Positions 56,743-64,000 of a stretch of DNA of 64,000 bases are shown here, one piece after another. The DNA is taken from positions 124,001 to 188,000 of the forward strand of contig JAIXWK010000003.1 in the NCBI GenBank assembly GCA_027491295.1, written 5' to 3'. The DNA is from Microbacteriaceae bacterium. GTDB taxonomy: Bacteria; Actinomycetota; Actinomycetes; Actinomycetales; Microbacteriaceae. The position numbers and the translations under genes were made by a program. The notes under the pieces were generated by a model. That model was given only the letters and a program-made list of their open reading frames with translations, did no database searches and had not been told where the DNA came from. Position 1 is the first letter of the stretch. Each line of letters begins with the position of its first letter.

Positions 56743-58970
56743 GAGCTTTTCACTCTAGACACTTCGTAAACTGCTTCGATTTTGCGCACCTGGTTCAACA
56801 GGTGGTCAAGGTGAGACGGATCTGCCATCTCAAACACAAAACGGCTCAGTGCGACGCGATCTCTTCCGGTGGAAACTGCGGCACTAAGGATGTTTACATG
56901 GTTCTCGCTCAGCACTCGAGTCACATCGGATAGCAATCCAGAGCGGTCCAGTGCTTCAATCTGAATCTGCACCATAAAGACCCCGCGTGAATCATCTGCC
57001 CAGGAAACTTCCACGACGCGCTGAGGGGTGAGGCTCTTGACGTTCTTGCAGTCTCCGCGGTGCACCGAGACTCCTTCGCCACGAGTGATAAAACCAATGA
57101 TTTCATCACCGGGAACAGGTGTGCAGCAGCGTGCCATCTTGGTTAGGACATCTGGCGAACCCTTGACCAGTACGCCTTGGCTGGAACGCCTCGGACCCTT
57201 CAGCCCGCGAGGAGTTTGAGGAAGCGCAATCTCCTCAGTGTCAGGATCAGAGGTCAGGCCGCGAAGCTGCTTGATGCGCTCAATCACATTTGTAGTGGAG
57301 ATCTGACCTTGACCAATGGCGGTGTACAGCGCATTGGTGTCTGAGAGCTTTTGCTCCCCAACAATCTGCAACAGTGTCTCGGAGTTCAAAAGACTTTGAA
57401 TCGGCAATCCCTGGCGGCGAAGAGCCTTGACTAAGGCCTCCTTGCCGTCTTCAGTCGCGTGCTCTTTTCGTTCCTGACTGAACCAGTGCTTGATCTTGGC
57501 CTTGGCACTCGCGGAGCCTGCGATGTTCAGCCAATCCTTGCTGGGCCCAGCAGATTCTGACTTTGATGTCAGGATCTCGATTACATCTCCGGCTTGCAGC
57601 TTGCTCTCCAGAGGGACAAGGCGGCCATTAACCTTTGCACCAATAGTGCGGTGTCCAACTTCAGTGTGGACGGCGTAGGCGAAGTCAATCGGGGTTGAGC
57701 CACTTGAGAGTCCAACCACCTTGCCCTTAGGCGTGAATACATAGAGCTCTTTTGCTCCAATTTCAAATCTGAGGTTATCGAGGAACTCCCCCGGATCAGC
57801 TGTCTCTTCTTGCCAATCGCTTAGTTGCTTTAGCCACGCCAAATCAACCTCTTGGTCGCCGCTCTTGCTGGTTTGCGCTTTGTACTTCCAGTGCGCAGCA
57901 ACACCGTACTCCGCTCTTTGGTCCATCTCCTGCGTTCTGATTTGTATCTCTACAGCTCTGCCTTCAGGTCCAACCACCGTTGTGTGCAGCGACTGGTAGA
58001 GATTGAACTTGGGCATCGCAATGTAATCCTTGAAGCGCCCAGGTAGCGGTGACCATTTGGCGTGAATGGCTCCCAGTGCGCCGTAGCAGTCCTTGACGCT
58101 GGAAACGATCACTCTGATGCCGACCAGGTCGTAGATGTCATCGAACTCTCTACCCCTGAGAACCATCTTCTGGTAGATGCTGTAGTACTGCTTTGGTCGA
58201 CCGGAAAGCTTCGCCTTCACTTTTCCGTCGCGAAGTTCGCTGGAGATTTCATCTATGACTTTGTCGGTGTATTCGCTGCGCGAAGGGTTGCGCTGACCCA
58301 CCAAGCTCACGATCTCTTCGTAGACCTTTGGATAAAGCACGGCAAAGCTAATGTCTTCGAGCTCCACCTTGATGGCACTGATACCGAGGCGGTGCGCCAG
58401 TGGCGCGTAAATCTCCAAGGTTTCCTGAGCTTTGCGCTTTGCTTGTTCTGGATTTACGAATCCCCAGGTCCTAGCGTTGTGAAGACGGTCTGCGAGTTTG
58501 ATAACCAAAACTCGAACATCCTTTGACATCGCGACGACCATTTTGCGCATGGTCTCTGACTGCGCCGAGTCGCCGAACTTGACTTTGTCCAGCTTGGTCA
58601 CGCCGTCGACCAAAAGCGCTACTTCGTCGCCGAAATCAACCTGCAGCTGTTCGATCGAGTAACTGGTGTCTTCAACAGTGTCATGCAGCAGTGCTGCTGC
58701 GATTGTTGCAGGACCTGACCCTAGATCAGCGAGGATACGCGCGACCGCTAGCGGGTGGGTGATGTACTCCTCACCGGACTTTCTCTTTTGTCCGGTGTGG
58801 TGAAGCTCAGCCATCTTGTAGGCCTTCTCAATGAAGGCTTGGTCAGTCTTTGGGTGGTTTAGTCGGACAATGCGAATCAGTTCGCCAAGATCAGTTGAAT
58901 ACGAGGTCGAAGACCTGGTGAAGATTCTCGGCAGTCTTGACCGAAGCGACGATGCGATGCTGTCGGTCAA
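56739..58970 (-). CDS. rel: Bifunctional (p)ppGpp synthetase/hydrolase Rel
   Basis: Stringent-response enzyme. In 743 residues: HD hydrolase domain (about 45-200; HD at 96-97, VED after it), synthetase domain (about 220-390) with RFKD at 312-315, the RXKD form typical of bifunctional Rel rather than EXDD RelA, TGS (about 405-465), a CC-type zinc-finger region (CCTPVPGDEIIG) and a C-terminal ACT domain (about 665-740). Both activities look intact. Start is TTG 58970 with GGAG 6 bases upstream; an in-frame TAG 12 bases earlier excludes a longer form. Confidence 0.97.
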   Translation of the reverse strand: MTDSIASSLRSRLPRIFTRSSTSYSTDLGELIRIVRLNHPKTDQAFIEKAYKMAELHHTGQKRKSGEEYITHPLAVARILADLGSGPATIAAALLHDTVEDTSYSIEQLQVDFGDEVALLVDGVTKLDKVKFGDSAQSETMRKMVVAMSKDVRVLVIKLADRLHNARTWGFVNPEQAKRKAQETLEIYAPLAHRLGISAIKVELEDISFAVLYPKVYEEIVSLVGQRNPSRSEYTDKVIDEISSELRDGKVKAKLSGRPKQYYSIYQKMVLRGREFDDIYDLVGIRVIVSSVKDCYGALGAIHAKWSPLPGRFKDYIAMPKFNLYQSLHTTVVGPEGRAVEIQIRTQEMDQRAEYGVAAHWKYKAQTSKSGDQEVDLAWLKQLSDWQEETADPGEFLDNLRFEIGAKELYVFTPKGKVVGLSSGSTPIDFAYAVHTEVGHRTIGAKVNGRLVPLESKLQAGDVIEILTSKSESAGPSKDWLNIAGSASAKAKIKHWFSQERKEHATEDGKEALVKALRRQGLPIQSLLNSETLLQIVGEQKLSDTNALYTAIGQGQISTTNVIERIKQLRGLTSDPDTEEIALPQTPRGLKGPRRSSQGVLVKGSPDVLTKMARCCTPVPGDEIIGFITRGEGVSVHRGDCKNVKSLTPQRVVEVSWADDSRGVFMVQIQIEALDRSGLLSDVTRVLSENHVNILSAAVSTGRDRVALSRFVFEMADPSHLDHLLNQVRKIEAVYEVSRVKSS

Positions 58971-59000
58971 ATCCCACTCCTAATTCCGGTAGTGAGAAGT

Positions 59001-59975
59001 CTATTCGCGGTTGGCGGCAACCTTGTCAGCTGCGGACTTAAGCTTCTGCTCATTCTCGCGAAGGTGCACGTATACCGGAGCTGCGAGGAAGATCGAAGAG
59101 TAGGTACCCACGATAGTTCCTACGAATAGCGCCAGAGCGATGTCTCGTAGTGTTCCAGCACCCAAAAGTGTCGCGCCGACAAACAAGATAGATGCCACCG
59201 GTAATACCGCAACGATGGAGGTATTTATCGAGCGAACCAGGGTCTGGTTGACAGCAAGGTTGACCATTTCGGCGAATGTTCTAGTTTCGGAGAACTCAAC
59301 GTCAAGAGTGTTTTCGCGAACCTTGTCAAAAACCACCACGGTGTCATAAAGCGAGTAGCTCAAAATCGTGAGGAATCCAATAACCGCAGCTGGCGTGATT
59401 TCAAAGCCAACTCCCGCATAGACTCCGATCGTCAGAATCAAGTCGTGCGCCAGTGCAATCAGTGCGGCGGCGGACATCTTCCAGGAACGGAAGTAGAAGG
59501 CCATCAAAAGCGAAACGAGGATCAAGAACACGATCAGGCCGGTTACTGCCTGTCGGGTCACGTCAGCGCCCCAGTTCGGTCCGATGAAGCTTGATGCAAC
59601 GGCAGAACCCTCTACCTGATAAGCCTCCGCTAACGCCAAACGAGCAGCCTCAGACTCTTCGTCCTTTAGCTGTTCGGTCTGGATTCGAATGTCGGAGACA
59701 CCAACTTCTGTGACAACTACCTCGACCTCGGGAACCACAGTGTGAATGGCTTGTTCTGCAAGATCAAGAGAGAGCTGCTGCGAGTTGGTCAAGCGAAATT
59801 CGCTACCACCGCGGAACTCGATACCAAAGTTGAATCCACCGCGAACGATCGGCAGCAGGACAGAAAGAATTACCAGTACGGCACCGATGGTGTACCAAAT
59901 CTTGCGGCGACCAACGAAATCAAAGGAGCGCTCTCCTGAGTAGAGTTCGTTACCAATCTGCTTAAAACTAGTCAT
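59001..59975 (-). CDS. secF: Protein-export membrane protein SecF
   Basis: Partner of SecD in the proton-driven pulling of exported proteins after SecYEG. The ATG at 59975 is chosen because GGAGG lies 6 bases upstream; an earlier in-frame start would run 10 residues into secD. 324 residues, six transmembrane segments, with the family motifs FGIEFRGGSEFRL, GFLTILSYSLYDTVVVFDKVREN and GTYSSIFLAAPV. It overlaps secD by 8 bases. Confidence 0.96.
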   Translation of the reverse strand: MTSFKQIGNELYSGERSFDFVGRRKIWYTIGAVLVILSVLLPIVRGGFNFGIEFRGGSEFRLTNSQQLSLDLAEQAIHTVVPEVEVVVTEVGVSDIRIQTEQLKDEESEAARLALAEAYQVEGSAVASSFIGPNWGADVTRQAVTGLIVFLILVSLLMAFYFRSWKMSAAALIALAHDLILTIGVYAGVGFEITPAAVIGFLTILSYSLYDTVVVFDKVRENTLDVEFSETRTFAEMVNLAVNQTLVRSINTSIVAVLPVASILFVGATLLGAGTLRDIALALFVGTIVGTYSSIFLAAPVYVHLRENEQKLKSAADKVAANRE

Positions 59976-61641
59976 TAGCGGCCTCCGATGCCTTGCGTTC
60001 TGCAATTGTCTGGCGTTTTCTGGCTTCCTTAGATGCCTTCTCAGCCTTGCCCTCTGCTAAGCCATCGCTAACTCTGAATTCGGCACGACCCAAGTAGGCC
60101 GCCTTAGAGGCAGAGAGGTCAAACCCTGACCACTTGTGACCGGACGCGAAGAACTTGTTGCGGGCCAATAGCTGAAGCATTGGGTGAGTGAACAGTGCCA
60201 CGACCAAGAGGTCAATGATCGTAGTTAGACCCAAAGTAAATGCGAAGCCTCGGACCGAGGAAGTGGTTAGCACGTAAAGCACAACCGCAGCTGTAAGGCT
60301 CACGGCATCCGAAACCAAGATGGTACGAAGTGCACGCTTCCAACCGGCTTCAACCGCAACCTCAAGGGTCTTACCCTCTCGGAGTTCATCTCGAACACGT
60401 TCAAAGTAAACAATGAAGGAGTCTGCGGTTATACCAATTGCCACGATTAGACCGGCAACACCGGCGAGTGATAGGCGATAGCCCTGTCTCCAGCTGAGGA
60501 AAGCGACCGCTAGATAGACAAGTAGTGCCACAACAATTAGCGATCCAAGAACCACCGAGGCTAAACCGCGGTAGGTAAAGGTCATGTAGACCACAACAAC
60601 AATCAGACCAATCAAACCGGCAATCAATCCAGCCGAAAGCGAGTCCTCACCAAGGGTTGCGGAAACATTCTCCTGGGACTGAACTTCAAACCCGATAGGC
60701 AAGGCACCGTACTTCAGCTGATCTGCAAGAACGGTCGCTGTCTCCTGAGTGAAGGATCCTGTGATCTGCGCCTGTCCGTTAGTGATCACAGCGTTGGTAG
60801 CCGGCGCGGTAATCACCAGACCATCCAATGTGATGGCGAACTGGTTCTGTGGCGAAGGCAATGTGAATAGACGAGCCGTCACGGTTCCAAAAGCCTCGGT
60901 ACCCTCGGCGTCAAACTCAAGGTTCACCGCCCAGTCATTGGTGCTTGCACCAGTCTGAGTGGTCACCGTTCCAGAAGATGCGTTTGAGATGTTTAGGCCG
61001 AAGACTTCAACAGGTCCAAGAATGTACTTGAAGCCTGACGTGTCATCACAGGTGACCAGCGGCTTGGCAGGGTCATCTACTTGACCTGCGGTCCGGAACG
61101 ACTGCGTGCAATCCAGAGCCTCAAACTGTGCCTTAACTCTGTCAGTCACCCAGAGCGCATCTGAGCCATTAGCAGGCGTTGCACTTGGGGTGTCAGATAG
61201 CTGCGAAAAGTCAACTGCCGCAGATTCAGTAACAACTGTGTTTGCACCGTAAGTAATCACTGGGCGGAATTCCAAAAGCGCAGAGGCCTTGATCAACTGA
61301 AGTGTGTTGGCATCCGGGGTTCCAGGGATCGAAACCAGGATGTTCTGCTCGCCCTGGATGCTGACCTGCGCTTCGCTAACGCCGGTGCCGTCGATACGTT
61401 GACGAATGATCTCAAGTGCCTGGGTTAGCTGCTCTGGGTCAACGCTTTCGCCATCTGCGAGGGTCGGCGTCAAGATGATTGAGGTTCCACCTTGAAGATC
61501 CAAAGCTAGCTCTGGGGTGTAGGAGGCTCCAGGCTGGCCGGATGCAACTCCCCAAATAATTAGACCGGCGAAGAAGGCTGCAATGCCTCCGACCCAACCG
61601 AGCTTGCGCTTGGCTGATTGTGCCGTGGTGTTCTCAGCCAT
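59968..61641 (-). CDS. secD: Protein-export membrane protein SecD
   Basis: 557 residues with a first transmembrane segment (about 13-32), a large extracytoplasmic P1 region (about 40-330) and five more transmembrane segments. Motifs include LDLQGGTSIILTP, the D-containing AGLIVAIGITADSFIVYFERVRDELREGK and the C-terminal KKEARKRQ-like charged tail. The periplasmic region is longer and more acidic than in Gram-negatives, as usual for Actinobacteria. It lies 2 bases after yajC. Confidence 0.96.
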   Translation of the reverse strand: MAENTTAQSAKRKLGWVGGIAAFFAGLIIWGVASGQPGASYTPELALDLQGGTSIILTPTLADGESVDPEQLTQALEIIRQRIDGTGVSEAQVSIQGEQNILVSIPGTPDANTLQLIKASALLEFRPVITYGANTVVTESAAVDFSQLSDTPSATPANGSDALWVTDRVKAQFEALDCTQSFRTAGQVDDPAKPLVTCDDTSGFKYILGPVEVFGLNISNASSGTVTTQTGASTNDWAVNLEFDAEGTEAFGTVTARLFTLPSPQNQFAITLDGLVITAPATNAVITNGQAQITGSFTQETATVLADQLKYGALPIGFEVQSQENVSATLGEDSLSAGLIAGLIGLIVVVVYMTFTYRGLASVVLGSLIVVALLVYLAVAFLSWRQGYRLSLAGVAGLIVAIGITADSFIVYFERVRDELREGKTLEVAVEAGWKRALRTILVSDAVSLTAAVVLYVLTTSSVRGFAFTLGLTTIIDLLVVALFTHPMLQLLARNKFFASGHKWSGFDLSASKAAYLGRAEFRVSDGLAEGKAEKASKEARKRQTIAERKASEAAND

Positions 61642-61643
61642 GG

Positions 61644-61904
61644 TTACTTTTCTTCTGTTACGGCTGGCGCGATGGCGCGAACTGCGCCTCTGACGACTAC
61701 CAGCTTGGTCTTAGGGGTGGACTCGATAACCAGGTCATCACCATTGATTTCGGTTACGGTTCCCTTGATTCCAGAGTGCAGAATCACGCTAGCTCCAACA
61801 GTCAAGGAGGAGAGAAGGTTCTCTGTGTCCTTCTTGCGCTTGCGGTTCTGTGACACCAACAGCAAAATCATGACGGCGAGCACGCCAAGCAGAATGTAAT
61901 CCAA
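61644..61904 (-). CDS. yajC: Preprotein translocase subunit YajC
   Basis: Small SecDF-associated membrane protein. The 86 residues show one N-terminal transmembrane segment (about 3-19), a basic QNRKRKKD stretch and the conserved LTVGASVILHSGIKGTVTEING domain. Start is TTG 61904 with AAGGA (61911-61915) 6 bases upstream. It opens the yajC-secD-secF-rel run. Confidence 0.93.
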   Translation of the reverse strand: MDYILLGVLAVMILLLVSQNRKRKKDTENLLSSLTVGASVILHSGIKGTVTEINGDDLVIESTPKTKLVVVRGAVRAIAPAVTEEK

Positions 61905-61934
61905 GGTTTTTCCTTACCGAACAGGTCCCCCGAA

Positions 61935-61940
61935 ATTATA
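61935..61940 (-). promoter_or_regulatory. -10 element of a yajC-secDF promoter
   Basis: A perfect TATAAT on the minus strand, 30 bases from the yajC TTG, in the 58-base gap after ruvB. No clear -35 is seen at 16-18 bases, so it may rely on an extended or activator-assisted promoter. Confidence 0.45.
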
Positions 61941-61962
61941 GGCGGTCTGACTGGATTTCGCT

Positions 61963-62934
61963 CTAGCTCTGGCTAATGTGCTGGATTCCAGCCTGGGTAA
62001 TCTCTCTACCCCTCGAGGTTCTCTGAATGTAGCCAATTCGTATCAAGTACGGCTCAATCACTGCTTCTATCGTGTCTGGCTCCTCGCCAATTGCCACCGC
62101 CAATGTGCTCAATCCCACCGGCTTAGCAGCAAATTGGGTTGCCAGCAGCCGGAGAATTTGACGATCGACACGGTCCAGGCCCTGACTATCAATTTCAAAT
62201 AGCGCCATGGCTCCCGAGACGGACTCCAAATCCACGGTTGTGTGACCATTCACGGCAGCGAAGTCTCTGACTCTTCTTAGTAGGCGATTGGCTATGCGGG
62301 GGGTGCCTCTCGACCTAAGCGCCAGCGCAGCTATGGATTCGGAGGTGAGCTCGATCCCTAAACGCTTGGCTGAGCGTTCGATTACACCTTCAAGCTCGTC
62401 AGTCTCGTAGAACTCCAAGAAGGCCGTGAAACCGAACCGGTCCCTGAGCGGTGTAGGAAGCATTCCGCTTCGAGTTGTTGCCCCAACTAATGTAAATGGT
62501 GAGATGTCAAGTGAGATTGAAGTAGCACCGGGTCCTTTTCCAACCATCACGTCGACCCTGAAGTCCTCCATCGCAAGGTACAGCATCTCCTCAGCGCTTC
62601 TGGACATGCGATGGATCTCATCTATAAACAGCACATCCCCGCTCTCCAGCGCAGAGAGCATTGACGCCAAATCGCCGGAGGATTGGATTGCAGGACCCGA
62701 GGTGAGCCGCAGAGTTCGGTTGGACTCCTGGGCAACAATCATTGCAAGAGTGGTCTTACCAAGACCTGGAGGGCCAGCAAGCAAGATGTGGTCAGGAGTG
62801 CGATTGTGAAGCTTCGCAGCGGAGATTAGGAGCTCAATCTGGCTGACAACCTTCTTTTGACCGACGAACTCGCTCAGGTTGGAGGGTCGCAGCGTCTGCT
62901 CGACCTCTCTCTCATCCGGAGTTGGCTCGATCAT
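61963..62934 (-). CDS. ruvB: Holliday junction branch migration ATPase RuvB
   Basis: Hexameric AAA+ motor that drives branch migration with RuvA. The 323 residues include Walker [14 protein letters not shown], Walker [10 protein letters not shown], sensor [18 protein letters not shown] and the C-terminal winged helix ([13 protein letters not shown]). It overlaps ruvA by 4 bases. Confidence 0.98.
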   Translation of the reverse strand: MIEPTPDEREVEQTLRPSNLSEFVGQKKVVSQIELLISAAKLHNRTPDHILLAGPPGLGKTTLAMIVAQESNRTLRLTSGPAIQSSGDLASMLSALESGDVLFIDEIHRMSRSAEEMLYLAMEDFRVDVMVGKGPGATSISLDISPFTLVGATTRSGMLPTPLRDRFGFTAFLEFYETDELEGVIERSAKRLGIELTSESIAALALRSRGTPRIANRLLRRVRDFAAVNGHTTVDLESVSGAMALFEIDSQGLDRVDRQILRLLATQFAAKPVGLSTLAVAIGEEPDTIEAVIEPYLIRIGYIQRTSRGREITQAGIQHISQS

Positions 62935-63497
62935 CGATCGCCCAATCTAGCTTTACCCAGCAGAGCCAGTGCTTGCTTTAGTGCGGCTGAATTATCTAAG
63001 TTCTCAGGAATTTGAGTCAGAATCTCTCGAGCCAGACCCTCATCGGTTCCTAGCTGAAGCAGAGCTTCCAGAACTTTGGAGCGAGGTGTCGATGAGGATA
63101 AGCCCACCTTGTTGGCGAGCGAAATCACAATCAGCTTTGCAGTCTTTGGGCCGATGCCTGAAACGGCTCTAAATGCAGCGTCATCTTGGGCGTTCACAGC
63201 ATTTGCAATCGCTTGCGAATCCATACCGCTGAGCACCGTCATCGCGAGTTTTGGACCAATGCCGCTGACCGAGCAGAGAAGGTCAAAAGCCTCCTGCTCC
63301 CCCGCATTCTCAAATCCAAACAGAGATAGGTCATCCTCTCGAACAACAAGACGAGTTACCAATTCCAGTTCTTGATTTTGTTTGAGTTTCAAAGAGAACC
63401 GAGGTGTGATTGCAACGCGAAAACCAACTCCACCGACACTGAGGGTTAGCGAGTCTGAGGAGAGCCTTGAGACTCGTCCAGCAAGAAGTTCAATCAC
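62931..63497 (-). CDS. ruvA: Holliday junction binding protein RuvA
   Basis: Tetrameric junction-recognition protein. 188 residues: an OB-fold N-terminal domain (about 1-64), tandem helix-hairpin-helix motifs ([14 protein letters not shown] and [14 protein letters not shown]), and a flexible linker with a C-terminal UBA-like domain III that contacts RuvB ([20 protein letters not shown]). Confidence 0.97.
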   Translation of the reverse strand: MIELLAGRVSRLSSDSLTLSVGGVGFRVAITPRFSLKLKQNQELELVTRLVVREDDLSLFGFENAGEQEAFDLLCSVSGIGPKLAMTVLSGMDSQAIANAVNAQDDAAFRAVSGIGPKTAKLIVISLANKVGLSSSTPRSKVLEALLQLGTDEGLAREILTQIPENLDNSAALKQALALLGKARLGDR

Positions 63498-63501
63498 GTG
63501 C

Positions 63502-64000
63502 CTAACCTAGTCGGCGAGAGGCCTTTTTAGCCGCCGCGACCCACTGTTGCTGTGCAGAAGTGCCTACCGCAACACCGCGCTTTGATGCGCAAAGTGCGAC
63601 GGCCAAAGCATCTGCCACGTCGGCTGGCCTGGGTACTTCCACAAGCTTCAAAATCCTGGTGACCATCATTGCAACTTGATCCTTGGTAGCCCTTCCGTTT
63701 CCGGTTACGGCGGCTTTTACCTCACTCGGGGTGAAGAACTGAAGAGGGATCTTTGCCTCATAGGCAATGGCCATCAAAGCTCCAGACACCTGCGCAACAC
63801 CCATCACGGATCGAAGGTTGGACTGAGCAAAGACTCTTTCGAGGGCAATCAGTTCAGGCTTGTGTTGGGCAATCAGCTTTCTAAGCTCAGAGGCGATTGC
63901 GCCAACGCGATCACGAGAATCGCTGGATGGCAACGACTGGTACATTCCAAAATCCAATGCCTCAGTCTTTGCGGTATCGATCACGGCAAATCCACAGCGG
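63502..64000 (-). CDS. ruvC: Holliday junction resolvase RuvC (5' end outside window)
   Basis: Endonuclease resolving junctions made by RuvAB. The reading frame stays open to the window edge, with ...RCGFAVIDTAKTEA at the right end, so the start codon and the first catalytic Asp (in the usual GIDPGLTRCG) lie just beyond base 64000. Within the window are catalytic Glu in LIALERVFAQSNLRSVM, the VKAAVTGNGRATKDQVAMMV motif and the final Asp pair in RPADVADALAVALC. About 10-15 residues are missing. A GTG inside the frame at 63984 is not the true start. Confidence 0.95.
   Translation of the reverse strand, partial: RCGFAVIDTAKTEALDFGMYQSLPSSDSRDRVGAIASELRKLIAQHKPELIALERVFAQSNLRSVMGVAQVSGALMAIAYEAKIPLQFFTPSEVKAAVTGNGRATKDQVAMMVTRILKLVEVPRPADVADALAVALCASKRGVAVGTSAQQQWVAAAKKASRRLG

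Overview
This window is ordinary, densely packed chromosome from an actinobacterium, most likely a small-genome member of the Microbacteriaceae (Rhodoluna/Aquiluna-like freshwater 'Luna' bacteria). The family call rests on gene order and protein features: pdtaR-type ANTAR regulator near polA and a tRNA-Leu, a helicase-dead PriA, an HGxxPAAW small protein and a Trp-associated membrane protein inside the trp genes, a PH-like membrane protein between pyrC and carA, and alaS-ruvX-mltG-aroECKBQ-efp-nusB-pyrR order. The moderate base composition and near-absence of intergenic DNA suggest the streamlined lineage; that last step is inference.

Layout. 1-9768 (minus): uvrA (3' end cut by the window), uvrB, coaE, rpsA, polA: excision repair, CoA synthesis, translation and replication. 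9802-10944: a hotdog thioesterase (+), the ANTAR response regulator pdtaR (-) and tRNA-Leu(CAA) (+), followed by a bidirectional terminator at 10952-10977. From the rpsD promoter near 53467 down to the end of pyk at 10994 there are 42 minus-strand genes with no gap larger than about 64 bases. In transcription order: rpsD, two small membrane/coiled proteins, alaS, ruvX, mltG, aroE-C-K-B-Q, efp, nusB; then a pyrimidine block (pyrR, pyrB, pyrC, PH-like protein, carA, carB, pyrF) running into gmk, rpoZ, coaBC, metK, priA, fmt, rsmB, rpe; then hisE-G-F-I and trpE-TrpOM-HGxxPAAW-trpC-B-A, lgt, gltB, gltD and pyk. 53467-56742 holds rarA (-) diverging from a membrane-anchored cyclophilin and a DUF349 protein (+). 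56739-64000 (minus) is the classic ruvC-ruvA-ruvB-yajC-secD-secF-rel string; ruvC is cut at its 5' end by the window edge.

How the genes work together. The aro genes make chorismate; trpE, C, B, A and the his genes use it and PRPP; gltBD supplies glutamate; carAB and pyrRBCF make UMP. Many junctions are ATGA/TTGA/TAGTG overlaps, implying translational coupling. The clearest regulatory element is a PyrR-binding hairpin that buries the pyrR ribosome binding site (42934-42955), which would control the pyrimidine block by translational repression. Promoter-like sequences are few: near coaE, tRNA-Leu, pyrR, rpsD, rarA, the cyclophilin and yajC. coaE and rarA look leaderless. Several genes use TTG starts backed by good Shine-Dalgarno sequences (uvrB, carA, rpsD, rel, yajC).

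No mobile elements, CRISPR arrays, rRNA, prophage, defence or secondary-metabolite genes were seen. No stretch over 300 bases lacks a gene. No convincing new system was found; the findings are regulatory and gene-structure details plus three conserved small membrane proteins of unknown function.
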